Shown one piece after another: positions 14,856 to 22,073 of a stretch of DNA of 36,140 nucleotides (position 1 is the stretch's first letter; every line of letters starts with the position of its first letter). Made by a program: the position numbers and the translations under genes. The stretch is from NCBI GenBank assembly GCA_964370645.1, contig CAYJJS010000016.1, positions 1-36,140 on the forward strand, in the 5' to 3' direction. This DNA comes from CAMQRS01 sp964370645. GTDB taxonomy: Bacteria; Bacillota_I; Bacilli_A; Erysipelotrichales; Erysipelotrichaceae. The notes beneath the pieces were generated by a model. That model ran no database searches, was not told the origin of the DNA, and saw nothing but the letters and a program-made list of their open reading frames with translations.

Positions 14856-16538
14856 GTGAAGGTATTATTAACCACATTAAATTGTAAGTACATACATAAA
14901 AATTTAGCGTTACGTTGGCTATATGTAGCAAACGTAAACCAGATAGACACAAAATTAAAAGAGTATACAATTAAACAAAAAATAGAAGATATCGCGCAAG
15001 ATATTTTGCAAGAAGAGTATGATATCATTGCTTGTAGTGTTTATATATGGAACATTGAAGAAACACTTGCTTTGATCAAAATATTAAAATCACACACCAA
15101 TGCAAAGATTGTTTTTGGCGGACCAGAAGTATCTTTTGAATCTTTTATGCTTGTAGATCAAGGTGTGGATGCTTTGTGTATTGGTGAGGGAGAAGAAAGT
15201 TTTTGGAAGTATGTAGATATGATTTGTCAAAAAATGGATTATGATATTGAAGGTATTTATACAAAAACAAATCCAAACACAACCTATTCAAAAGTGCAAT
15301 TACATAAGAATGAAATGTATCCCAATCCTTATTTTTTAGATATAGATGACAAACAGATGCACTCACGATATTTCTATTTTGAAACAAGTAGAGGTTGTCC
15401 ATACGATTGTCAGTATTGTTTAAGTAGTAGTGATACACAAGTTCGAATGTATAGTGAATCTTATATTTTTGATATATTGAAACAGATTAGTACATCTAAT
15501 ATACGTGTTGTGAAACTTTTAGATCGTACCTTTAATGTATCTCCAAAACGAGCTTTAAAAATTGCTCGTTATATGAATGAGCATTGTCCTAATCAAATAT
15601 TTCAATTTGAAATTGTGGCGGAAACATTGAGCGAAGAGTTGTTGTCATTTTTTGAAAAAGAAGCGGATACTACTCGTTTTCGCTTTGAGATTGGAATTCA
15701 ATCTTTTCATGAGCCAACTTTGAAAGCAGTTCATAGATATCAAAACAATGAACGTCTATTAGAAGTCCTAAAACGCTTGTCTAAGGCGAATATTACCATG
15801 CATACAGATTTGATCGCAGGTTTGCCTTTTGAAGATTATGAGACGTTTAAAAACTCCTATAACACCCTGTTTAATTTGTATACTAGTGAAGTACAACTTG
15901 GAATATTAAAGCTATTAAAAGGGACTGCATTGAAACGAAAAAAGGATATGTATGATTTTACATATAATGCATCTCCTCCCTATGATGTGATTAGCACAAA
16001 ATGGTTAAATGAACAACAATTGAAACAAATTCAAGCATGTGCGTATGCAACTGAAAAATTATATAATAGTCATCGTTGTAAATATAGTATTGATAAAATT
16101 CTACAATTGGGCTTATATAGCGATGCATTTACCTTATTGCAAGAGGTAGGAATATTGTTGAAAAAGACACCTAATTATCAAATTAAAGATGTGTTTTGTA
16201 TATTGAAACAAGTTTTACATAAGGAAGATCCTATTTTGGTAGATGCAATTTTAAATTATGATTACTATCGTTTGTTCAAAAATAGAATTAAGCCTTTTAC
16301 GAATGCAAAACACACCATTGAAGAGAAAAAGCAACTTGCACGTATACTGTTTGATGCCGATTTAATAAATCAATATGAAATGCATCATATGTTATGTATT
16401 GACCATGTATATTATGAAGGGCATGTTGAAAATATGGTTTGTGTGTATGCAAATCAAAGTATACCAAAGCGATATATTATAAAAGATAAGGAGATTATTA
16501 CAATACATGAAAAAAATTATGATAGCCACGAACAATAA
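14856..16538 (+). CDS. B12-binding-domain radical SAM protein (DUF4080-like)
   Basis: The N-terminal cobalamin-binding-like Rossmann domain starts MKVLLTTLNCKYIHKNLALR and includes IVFGGPEVSFE and CIGEGEESF. The radical SAM domain has the cluster motif CPYDCQYC with Cys181, Cys185 and Cys188 (CxxxCxxC), followed by KLLDRTFNV and DLIAGLPFEDYETF. The C-terminal part resembles DUF4080. Members of this class often perform difficult methylations or ring chemistry, but no substrate is known to me. The longest frame begins with GTG at 14847, inside the SD GAGAAGG (14841-14847). The GTG at 14856 is spaced by 8 nt and matches the usual N-terminus, giving 560 residues. The 3' end overlaps rdgB by 32 nt. 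Confidence 0.87.
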   Translation: MKVLLTTLNCKYIHKNLALRWLYVANVNQIDTKLKEYTIKQKIEDIAQDILQEEYDIIACSVYIWNIEETLALIKILKSHTNAKIVFGGPEVSFESFMLVDQGVDALCIGEGEESFWKYVDMICQKMDYDIEGIYTKTNPNTTYSKVQLHKNEMYPNPYFLDIDDKQMHSRYFYFETSRGCPYDCQYCLSSSDTQVRMYSESYIFDILKQISTSNIRVVKLLDRTFNVSPKRALKIARYMNEHCPNQIFQFEIVAETLSEELLSFFEKEADTTRFRFEIGIQSFHEPTLKAVHRYQNNERLLEVLKRLSKANITMHTDLIAGLPFEDYETFKNSYNTLFNLYTSEVQLGILKLLKGTALKRKKDMYDFTYNASPPYDVISTKWLNEQQLKQIQACAYATEKLYNSHRCKYSIDKILQLGLYSDAFTLLQEVGILLKKTPNYQIKDVFCILKQVLHKEDPILVDAILNYDYYRLFKNRIKPFTNAKHTIEEKKQLARILFDADLINQYEMHHMLCIDHVYYEGHVENMVCVYANQSIPKRYIIKDKEIITIHEKNYDSHEQ

Positions 16539-17088
16539 ACATAAGGTGGAAGAGTTTAAAAGTATATTAGAACCAATGGGATATGAAGTATCTAGTCTTG
16601 CTGATTTAGAAAAACCTATTGAGATTGAAGAAACAGGAACAACATTTGAGGAAAATGCATTGTTGAAAGCAAAAGCAATTTATGACATTATGCACATAGA
16701 GGTAATTAGTGATGATTCTGGAATTTGTATCAATCATCTACATGGCGAACCGGGTGTTTATTCAGCACGATTTTTAGGTGAGGATACAGATTATGCATAT
16801 AAGAATCACTACATCATAGATGCTTTAAAAGATGCTAGTGATCGTGGTGCACAATATGTATGTAGTATTGCGCATGTAGATGCACAAGGTAAGCAAGCCA
16901 TATACACAGCAAAGTGTGAAGGAGAAATTGCATCTAAACCAATTGGAAATAATGGATTTGGTTATGACCCAATCTTTTACTATCCACCATTTGCAACGAC
17001 ACTTGCTAATGTAAGCGAACAAGAAAAAAATGCGATTAGTCATCGTGCAAAAGCAATTCAATTGCTTATGGAGGGGATGAAAAAATGA
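16507..17088 (+). CDS. rdgB: XTP/dITP pyrophosphatase (RdgB/HAM1 family)
   Basis: Hydrolyses dITP, ITP and XTP to monophosphates, removing damaged purine nucleotides before they enter nucleic acid. The 193-residue sequence has all family motifs: IATNNKHKVEEF near the N-terminus, TGTTFEENALLKAKA, the metal site SDDSGI, GVYSARFLGE, the IGNNGFGYDPIF loop and the final SHRAKA. It starts 32 nt inside the radical SAM gene, with the SD AAGGAG (16488-16493), and its stop overlaps the trmL start (ATGA). The tight overlap suggests coupled translation of the four-gene operon. Confidence 0.96.
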   Translation: MKKIMIATNNKHKVEEFKSILEPMGYEVSSLADLEKPIEIEETGTTFEENALLKAKAIYDIMHIEVISDDSGICINHLHGEPGVYSARFLGEDTDYAYKNHYIIDALKDASDRGAQYVCSIAHVDAQGKQAIYTAKCEGEIASKPIGNNGFGYDPIFYYPPFATTLANVSEQEKNAISHRAKAIQLLMEGMKK

Positions 17089-17594
17089 TTCACATAGTAT
17101 TATATGAACCTGAAATACCTGCAAACACAGGAAACATAATGCGTACTGCTATGGCCTCAAATACGCAAGTGCACTTGATTGAACCACTAGGTTTTTCTCT
17201 GGATGAAAAGCAGTTTAAAAGAGCGGGGATGGATTATTTAAAAGACTGTAACTTTCAAACGTATCCTAGTTTTGAAATATTTAAAGAGAAACATCCCAGT
17301 GATAATTATTTCTTTGTCACTCGCTATGGGAAGGTGCCACCAGAATCTTATGATTATACCAAATGCAAAAATGACATTTATTTGATTTTTGGAAAAGAAA
17401 GCACAGGTATTCCTAAGGAGCTTTTATCAGAAAACTTACATCAATGTATGCGTATTCCCATGATTGCAAGTGCTCGTAGTTTAAATTTGAGTAATTGTGT
17501 TGCGATTTGTGTATATGAAGTTTTAAAACAGCTATCCTATCCAGGACTTAGTCAATACGAACATATTAAAGGAGAGGATTATTTAGAGCGATGA
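17085..17594 (+). CDS. trmL: tRNA (cytidine/uridine-34-2'-O)-methyltransferase TrmL
   Basis: A SPOUT-family methyltransferase of the TrmL (YibK, CspR) type, which methylates the ribose of the wobble base in certain leucine tRNAs. Knot motifs are visible: N-terminal LYEPEIPANTGNIMRTA, central LIFGKESTGIPKELL, and the C-terminal IPMIASARSLNLSNCVAI that binds S-adenosylmethionine in the trefoil knot. Length is 169 residues, with a C-terminal tail slightly longer than the minimal enzyme. ATGA overlaps join it to rdgB upstream and to the membrane-protein gene downstream. Confidence 0.95.
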   Translation: MIHIVLYEPEIPANTGNIMRTAMASNTQVHLIEPLGFSLDEKQFKRAGMDYLKDCNFQTYPSFEIFKEKHPSDNYFFVTRYGKVPPESYDYTKCKNDIYLIFGKESTGIPKELLSENLHQCMRIPMIASARSLNLSNCVAICVYEVLKQLSYPGLSQYEHIKGEDYLER

Positions 17595-18139
17595 GGCAGA
17601 TTTCGCTAACACAAATCATCTCGTTCATATTCTTCTTATTTATATTTGTGTGCAGTGTACAGCTAATTGTATTTGCGATAGACATACTGCAATCTTATAA
17701 TTATGAAACTTTTTATGGTTTATTAGAAAACCCATTTCTTCAAAACAATTATCTTGGAAGATTGATTATTCAAATTATACAATTTTCTAATAAAAGTATA
17801 ATAAATACAATATATTTAAGTGTAGTCAATATTCATATAGCTGAGTTAGTTTTTTTATTTGTAGTCATATATCTTATTAGTGCAAGCAAAGAAAATGACA
17901 TGATACATGTGAAAAAAGGAATTCGTATTATTTTTATGATATTGTGTATTTTTTCATGTTTAACTTTAGTATATGTTGTTTTCTTTTCTACTTTTCAAAG
18001 TGTTCAACAAGCCATTGAAGCTTTTCATATCATTGCGATGATTATGATTGTGTTGTCTGTATTATTAATTACGATTTCATTAGTAATGGTATATATTCAA
18101 ATAAAAATAATAAAAAATAGAATTGTTGTGCTTTCATAA
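17591..18139 (+). CDS. Hypothetical membrane protein with four predicted membrane segments
   Basis: I do not recognise the family. Hydrophobic stretches at about residues 9-33, 81-98, 111-134 and 145-170 suggest four membrane spans in 182 residues. A polar loop (about 34-80, with NPFLQNNYLGR) lies between the first and second. The C-terminus is short and basic. No catalytic motif is apparent. The start codon overlaps the trmL stop (ATGA), so it belongs to the radical SAM-rdgB-trmL operon and is its last gene, with a terminator hairpin spanning the stop. Confidence 0.8.
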   Translation: MRQISLTQIISFIFFLFIFVCSVQLIVFAIDILQSYNYETFYGLLENPFLQNNYLGRLIIQIIQFSNKSIINTIYLSVVNIHIAELVFLFVVIYLISASKENDMIHVKKGIRIIFMILCIFSCLTLVYVVFFSTFQSVQQAIEAFHIIAMIMIVLSVLLITISLVMVYIQIKIIKNRIVVLS

Positions 18140-18160
18140 GGCAATGGTTCTATTTTTTTT
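18112..18160 (+). terminator. Intrinsic terminator of the radical SAM-rdgB-trmL operon
   Basis: AAAAAATAGAA (18112-18122) pairs with TTCTATTTTTT (18148-18158). The stem continues inward by several pairs including G-U. T residues run to 18161. The hairpin includes the stop codon. Confidence 0.8.
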
Positions 18161-18168
18161 TAGGTTTT

Positions 18169-18176
18169 CATAGACT
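18169..18176 (+). promoter_or_regulatory. Possible sporulation (SigE-like) -10 box before yunC-yunB
   Basis: CATAGACT matches the B. subtilis SigE -10 consensus CATACAMT at 7 of 8 positions and lies 21 nt upstream of the yunC start. The matching -35 is poor. No SigA-type promoter is visible between the preceding terminator and yunC, which makes a special promoter attractive but unproven. Confidence 0.25.
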
Positions 18177-18197
18177 GAGTAGTAGAAGGGGTTATAT

Positions 18198-18479
18198 ATG
18201 GTAGAAGTAAAGAAGATACAAGTTCATGAACAAAGTTATGTAGGGATTAAATTATATATGCCTAGCAAAGTTGTACACATCATTTATTCGCCGACCTGTA
18301 TTTTGGTAGGAGATTATTTTTCATTGGATGCATTTTCTAAAGAGATTGTCATACTGCAAATGAAAATGAGTGATAGTTTTGAGTCTTTGTTGAATAGTAC
18401 TTGTATTGCGACAAACCAATCGGATATAAATTGTGAAATATGGAAAGGGAAGGATGCACTTGCGCGTTTCACTACTTAA
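18198..18479 (+). CDS. yunC: DUF1805 (YunC-like) protein
   Basis: A small 93-residue cytosolic protein of the DUF1805 family, represented by B. subtilis YunC, whose biochemical role is unknown. Supporting features are the N-terminal EQSYVGIKLYMPSK, the central ILVGDYFSLDAF corresponding to the family's gly-tyr strand, and the C-terminal WKGKDALARF, close to the conserved GKDAL ending. Its position immediately before yunB repeats the yunB/yunC neighbourhood of Bacillus. The SD GAAGGGG is good. The stop lies inside the yunB frame (26-nt overlap). Confidence 0.75.
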   Translation: MVEVKKIQVHEQSYVGIKLYMPSKVVHIIYSPTCILVGDYFSLDAFSKEIVILQMKMSDSFESLLNSTCIATNQSDINCEIWKGKDALARFTT

Positions 18480-19137
18480 AAATGTAAAGTGGAGATATCG
18501 TATTAGTATTTATGCACTTGTACTTACTTTAATCATATATTTTTTTCTGCAACAAACAAATGCATTTATACGACCGCAATTGATTGCAGTTGCAAAAGAG
18601 AAGGCAAATGAATCGTTAAATATACTTGTTCAAGAGAGTATTGAACAAATCGAATACGATGCTGAACAACTAATTAAATACGAATACAGCGATGATAAAA
18701 TAAAAAGTATCTATTATGATACTAACTATTTGAATCAAATTTTAAGTGATAGTGTTGATACCATTGATGATGTATTAGATAAAGCATATCAAGGGGAAGA
18801 GGTTGGAGTGTTAAATGAAGTGTTTTATGATGATGGTATCGTATATAGTGTACCTATCGGATATTTAAGTGGGATAACATTCTTACAAAATTATGGACCG
18901 ACCATTGATATATCTTTACGTTTATCCAGCTTTGTAGATTCAAAAATACGTGTAGAACAAGAGCCGTTTGGGCTCAACTCCACAATTGTTAGTGTGTATT
19001 TGGATGTAAGTTTATACGTCACAATTTTAACATCGATCTATCAAGAGGACATTGTTTTTGATACTAGTTTACCTTTAATTATACAAGTGGTCGCAATGGA
19101 AGTGAGTTATTTTGAAACAAATAATAAAACAGAGTAG
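18454..19137 (+). CDS. yunB: Sporulation protein YunB
   Basis: YunB is a membrane-anchored protein of the mother cell during endospore formation in Bacillus, controlled there by SigE; its mechanism is unknown. After a basic N-terminus there is one membrane anchor (about residues 16-34), then the typical FIRPQLIAVAKEKANE, the central IPIGYLSG-like VPIGYLSGITFLQNYGP, and the C-terminal EPFGLNSTIVSVYL and SLPLIIQVVAMEV. The frame is open from a GTG at 18433. The SD-like AAAGGGAAGG is just before the ATG at 18454; a TTG at 18460 is better spaced from GGGAAGG. The start is therefore uncertain by a few codons. It overlaps yunC. Confidence 0.88.
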   Translation: MHLRVSLLKNVKWRYRISIYALVLTLIIYFFLQQTNAFIRPQLIAVAKEKANESLNILVQESIEQIEYDAEQLIKYEYSDDKIKSIYYDTNYLNQILSDSVDTIDDVLDKAYQGEEVGVLNEVFYDDGIVYSVPIGYLSGITFLQNYGPTIDISLRLSSFVDSKIRVEQEPFGLNSTIVSVYLDVSLYVTILTSIYQEDIVFDTSLPLIIQVVAMEVSYFETNNKTE

Positions 19138-19151
19138 CTTACGCTACTCTG
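19130..19151 (-). terminator. Terminator between convergent yunB and nifU
   Basis: CAGAGTAGC pairs with GCTACTCTG (9 bp, loop TTAC). On the minus strand it is followed by TTTTATTATTT, a good terminator for the nifU gene. On the plus strand no T run follows, so termination of yunB is weaker. Both stop codons lie in the hairpin. Confidence 0.8.
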
Positions 19152-19366
19152 ACTTCTATTACGCCTTCGACTTCTTCTAACAACATCGCTTCGATACCAA
19201 ACTTCAATGTTTCATCTAAAGCATTACATTCCATACAAGCTCCATGCATTGAGACATATACAATTCCATCCTTAAATGAAATAAATTCAACATCTCCTCC
19301 ATCGCGTTGTAAATACGGACGTATTTTTTCTAAGACTTGTATGATTTCTTGTTCAATCTTTTCCAT
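19139..19366 (-). CDS. NifU C-terminal-domain Fe-S cluster scaffold protein
   Basis: A stand-alone NifU-like (Nfu) domain of 75 residues that carries or delivers an iron-sulfur cluster through a CxxC motif, here Cys44 and Cys47 in GACMECNALDETL. The preceding RPYLQRDGGDVEFI is the family signature. The usual CxxCP has Asn in place of Pro. The longest frame starts at 19396, but the SD GAGGT is 5 nt before the ATG at 19366, which also matches family N-termini. It probably matures Fe-S proteins, of which the window has several (aconitase, radical SAM protein, RlmCD-type enzyme). It is divergent from the S1-domain gene and monocistronic. Confidence 0.93.
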   Translation of the reverse strand: MEKIEQEIIQVLEKIRPYLQRDGGDVEFISFKDGIVYVSMHGACMECNALDETLKFGIEAMLLEEVEGVIEVRVA

Positions 19367-19384
19367 GTTACACCTCGCTAAAAT

Positions 19385-19418
19385 ATTATACCACATAATA
19401 TTGGTTATGTGCTATAAT
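19385..19418. promoter_or_regulatory. Near-palindromic divergent promoters of nifU and the S1-domain gene
   Basis: ATTATACCACATAA (19385-19398) and TTATGTGCTATAAT (19405-19418) are reverse complements at 13 of 14 positions around a 6-nt spacer. Each end is a perfect -10 box with the extended TGn (TGG-TATAAT on minus, TGC-TATAAT on plus). The inner CACATAA/TTATGTG repeat could be an operator for both genes. Confidence 0.65.
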
Positions 19419-19442
19419 ATACAAGAATGAAAGGGTGATTTT

Positions 19443-19799
19443 TTGGTATATTCAATTGGAGATGTTGTAGAAGGTGAAATCACAGGGATTCAACCTTATG
19501 GAGCCTTTGTGAAGATTGCAGAGGAACAATATGGGTTAATTCATATTTCTGAAATTTCAAAAGAGTATATTAAAGACATTCATAAGTTCGTTAAGCTACA
19601 TCAAAAGATTAAGGTGAAAATATTAGAGCACGATTTGAGTAGTGGACATTATAAACTTTCAATCAAGGCTCTTGATTTAAGTTTATCAAAAGAAAAACGA
19701 CGCAACGCTAGGGGAGTTAAAATAGCTAAGATGGAGCTTGGTTTTAAAACACTAGAAGAGCATTTAGAGACTTGGATACAACAAGCGAAGGAAAAATAG
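19443..19799 (+). CDS. S1-domain RNA-binding protein (YugI/CvfD-like)
   Basis: A single S1 OB-fold occupies residues 1-75 (YSIGDVVEGEITGIQPYGAF, then IHISEIS and KVKILEHDLSSGHYKLSIKAL). A basic and then acidic helical tail completes 118 residues. This is the layout of B. subtilis YugI (general stress protein 13) and S. pneumoniae CvfD, RNA-binding proteins that modulate translation. The start is TTG at 19443, supported by the SD AAGGGTGA at a normal distance and by family N-termini. pgi begins 9 nt later in the same transcript; YugI genes lie close to pgi in Bacillus as well. Confidence 0.9.
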   Translation: MVYSIGDVVEGEITGIQPYGAFVKIAEEQYGLIHISEISKEYIKDIHKFVKLHQKIKVKILEHDLSSGHYKLSIKALDLSLSKEKRRNARGVKIAKMELGFKTLEEHLETWIQQAKEK

Positions 19800-19808
19800 G
19801 AGGAGTAT

Positions 19809-21083
19809 ATGATTAAATTTGATGCAACACATGCTTTTTTACAAGAAGATATTCATGCGTACCAAGATAAAGTAAATGAATTACATAAAGCAATTGTGGA
19901 AAAAACTGGAGAAGGAAATGATTTTTTAGGTTGGGTAGACTGGTGTGACAATTATGATGTTGAAGAGTTTGCTAGAATTAAAAAATCAGCACAATACGTA
20001 AGAGATAACTGTGAAGTTTTCGTTGTATGTGGTATTGGTGGTTCTTATTTAGGAGCTAGAGCTGCTATTGAAATGGTTAATGGATTATATGGTAAAAAAG
20101 ATGTCGAAGTTATTTTCTTTGGAAATACATTCTCATCAACATATATTTCACAAGTTATGAATTATATTAAAGACAAAGAAGTATGTGTAAATGTAATTTC
20201 AAAATCAGGAACTACAACAGAAACAGCATTAGCGTTCCGTTTATTGAAGCAATTCATGGAAGAAAAATATGGAAAAGAAGAAGCTAGTAAACGTATATTA
20301 GCTACAACCGATAAGTCTAAAGGGACATTACATGATATTGCGAAAAAAGAAGGGTATGAAACATTTGTAATACCTTCAGATATCGGAGGAAGATTTTCAG
20401 TTATTACTCCTGTTGGATTATTACCAATTGCTGCAGCAGGAATTGATATTGATGCACTAATGAGTGGAGTGAAACAAGCTTGTGAAGATATGGCGACTTC
20501 TAATTTAGATGAGAACCCAGCTTATCAATATGCAGTAGCTAGAAGAATACTTCAAAACCAAGGTAAAGATGCAGAGATGTTTGTTACTTATGACTTAAGC
20601 ACAGTTATGTTAGCAGAATGGTGGAAACAATTATTTGGAGAAAGTGAAGGAAAAGATGAAAAAGGAATCTTACCTTGTAGCGCTTGTTTCTCTACCGATT
20701 TACATTCTGTTGGACAGTTTGTTCAAGATGGTAAAAAAGTTTTATTTGAAACATTAGTATTGTTTGAAAATCCAATGGAAGATGTAGTTTTCCCAATGGA
20801 TGAAGCAAATGCAGATGGTATGAATTACTTAGCAGGAAAATCAATTGATTGGGTAAATAAAATGGCTATGCAAGGAACTTTAGAAGCGCACGAAATCGAA
20901 GGAAACGTACCAAATTTAATGATTACGGCTCCAGATATGAGTGCAAAAACATTCGGTTACTTATGTTACTTCTTCTTTAGAGCTTGTGCTATGACATGTT
21001 ATATGATTGATATCAATCCATTTAACCAACCAGGGGTTGAAGTGTATAAGAAAAACATGTTTAGATTACTAGGGAAAAACTAG
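19809..21083 (+). CDS. pgi: Glucose-6-phosphate isomerase
   Basis: Interconverts glucose 6-phosphate and fructose 6-phosphate in glycolysis and gluconeogenesis. Family landmarks in 424 residues are VCGIGGSYLGARAA (73-86), the phosphate-binding SKSGTTTETA (131-140), GGRFSVITPVGLLP (193-206), FGESEGK with the catalytic Glu at about 278, STDLHSVGQF including His299, and QPGVEVYKKNMF with the catalytic Lys414. It is slightly shorter than Bacillus Pgi (about 450), mainly at the C-terminus. A strong SD GGAGGAG precedes the ATG. It is cotranscribed with the S1-domain gene and followed by a terminator. Confidence 0.97.
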   Translation: MIKFDATHAFLQEDIHAYQDKVNELHKAIVEKTGEGNDFLGWVDWCDNYDVEEFARIKKSAQYVRDNCEVFVVCGIGGSYLGARAAIEMVNGLYGKKDVEVIFFGNTFSSTYISQVMNYIKDKEVCVNVISKSGTTTETALAFRLLKQFMEEKYGKEEASKRILATTDKSKGTLHDIAKKEGYETFVIPSDIGGRFSVITPVGLLPIAAAGIDIDALMSGVKQACEDMATSNLDENPAYQYAVARRILQNQGKDAEMFVTYDLSTVMLAEWWKQLFGESEGKDEKGILPCSACFSTDLHSVGQFVQDGKKVLFETLVLFENPMEDVVFPMDEANADGMNYLAGKSIDWVNKMAMQGTLEAHEIEGNVPNLMITAPDMSAKTFGYLCYFFFRACAMTCYMIDINPFNQPGVEVYKKNMFRLLGKN

Positions 21084-21084
21084 T

Positions 21085-21109
21085 AGGATAGTGAAAACTA
21101 TCCTTTTTT
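21085..21109 (+). terminator. Intrinsic terminator of pgi
   Basis: An 8-bp stem AGGATAGT/ACTATCCT with a GAAA tetraloop is followed by six T residues. The next start codon is only 3 nt after the T run. Confidence 0.9.
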
Positions 21110-21112
21110 CTT

Positions 21113-21613
21113 ATGAATCGTAAATTATATGAGGTGACTTGTAAACACTGTCATAGCCAATGGATGGTTACTTGTGAAAGTGTGATTCAAGCACAAATAG
21201 AGCCTCACCTTAAGCAGAGTATTGTAGAGGATTCCTTTTTCCATCGATTATGTTCAAACTGTAAACAAACAATTTCTTTTTATTATCCTTTATTATATGT
21301 AGATGTAAAACATAAAGCTTGTATTGCATTCACAACACAAGAAGATGCAATATGGATCCAACAATTACGAGGGAGTGCATATTATGCATCGTATCGTATT
21401 TATGAGATAACTTCTTCTAGTGATATGGTTGAGTGTATTCATGCTATTGATGCTGAGCTTGATATACAAAAAATAAATGCGTTAAAAAAACTACTATCAA
21501 AGCGTTATGCACATATGGTTTTTGAAAGTAGTGAGAATCAGACTTTATGGTTTTTATCCAATAAGGGAAGAATAGGAATTCCGATTAAATTTTATCATAG
21601 GGATATTGTATAA
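21113..21613 (+). CDS. CpXC-domain protein
   Basis: A cytosolic 166-residue protein whose N-terminal part fits the CpXC domain, a zinc-ribbon-like fold with two CxxC pairs, here Cys10/Cys13 and Cys47/Cys50, followed by FYYPLLYVD. The function of the family is unknown. The C-terminal half is a mixed alpha/beta region without a recognised motif. The only reasonable start, the ATG at 21113, has no SD and lies directly after the pgi terminator, so translation must rely on readthrough, coupling or an unusual initiation. A promoter for the next gene overlaps the last codons. Confidence 0.8.
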   Translation: MNRKLYEVTCKHCHSQWMVTCESVIQAQIEPHLKQSIVEDSFFHRLCSNCKQTISFYYPLLYVDVKHKACIAFTTQEDAIWIQQLRGSAYYASYRIYEITSSSDMVECIHAIDAELDIQKINALKKLLSKRYAHMVFESSENQTLWFLSNKGRIGIPIKFYHRDIV

Positions 21614-21634
21614 ATAGCGGACATATGATATTAT
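21606..21634 (+). promoter_or_regulatory. Promoter of the DUF805 gene
   Basis: TTGTAT (21606-21611) and TATTAT (21629-21634) are 17 bp apart, with an extended TG at 21626-21627. The strong SD AAAGGAGGAGA follows before the ATG at 21662. Confidence 0.7.
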
Positions 21635-21661
21635 AAGCCGTGGGTTAAAGGAGGAGAGACT

Positions 21662-21994
21662 ATGAACGAATATTTAGCAATGTGGAAAAATTTCGCAAAT
21701 TTCCAAGATCGTACATCAAAAAGAGGTTATTGGATGGCTGTATTATTTAATGTAATTTTTGCATTAGTGGTTGCAGTTGTTGCTGTAGCATTGAAAATGG
21801 CGATTGTTTCAACACTATATTCAGTGGCTATTGCGATTCCTGGAATTGCAATAACAATTCGCAGATTGCACGACATTGGAAAGCCAGGATATTGGATTTT
21901 AGCTGGATGTATTCCGGTTATTGGTGGAATTTGGTTAATTGTATTATTAGCTGGAGATACTTCAGAAAATGCAATTGGAGAAGTAATCGTATAA
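21662..21994 (+). CDS. DUF805 family membrane protein
   Basis: A 110-residue integral membrane protein of the YhaH-like DUF805 family, function unknown. The family hallmark RRLHDIGKPGYW (67-78) lies between a long hydrophobic hairpin (about 25-64) and a further membrane segment (about 79-101). The N-terminus MWKNFANFQDRTSKRGYW is also typical. It has its own promoter and terminator, so it is a monocistronic unit. Confidence 0.92.
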   Translation: MNEYLAMWKNFANFQDRTSKRGYWMAVLFNVIFALVVAVVAVALKMAIVSTLYSVAIAIPGIAITIRRLHDIGKPGYWILAGCIPVIGGIWLIVLLAGDTSENAIGEVIV

Positions 21995-21997
21995 AAT

Positions 21998-22033
21998 AAA
22001 AAGTAGCTAGATAGTGTATCTGCTACTTTTTTT
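21998..22033 (+). terminator. Intrinsic terminator of the DUF805 gene
   Basis: AAAGTAGC pairs with GCTACTTT, with weaker pairing inside, and a T run follows to 22033. Confidence 0.85.
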
Positions 22034-22035
22034 AT

Positions 22036-22073
22036 ACAAAAAAACTATAGCTCTTAGTAAGAGACTATAGTTT
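22036..22073 (-). terminator. Intrinsic terminator of the downstream LCP gene
   Basis: On the minus strand AAACTATAG pairs with CTATAGTTT and the stem continues through CTCTTA/TAAGAG with one bulge, around a 3-nt loop. A run of T (22037-22044 as A on plus) follows. The gene's stop codon starts inside the stem. Confidence 0.9.
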
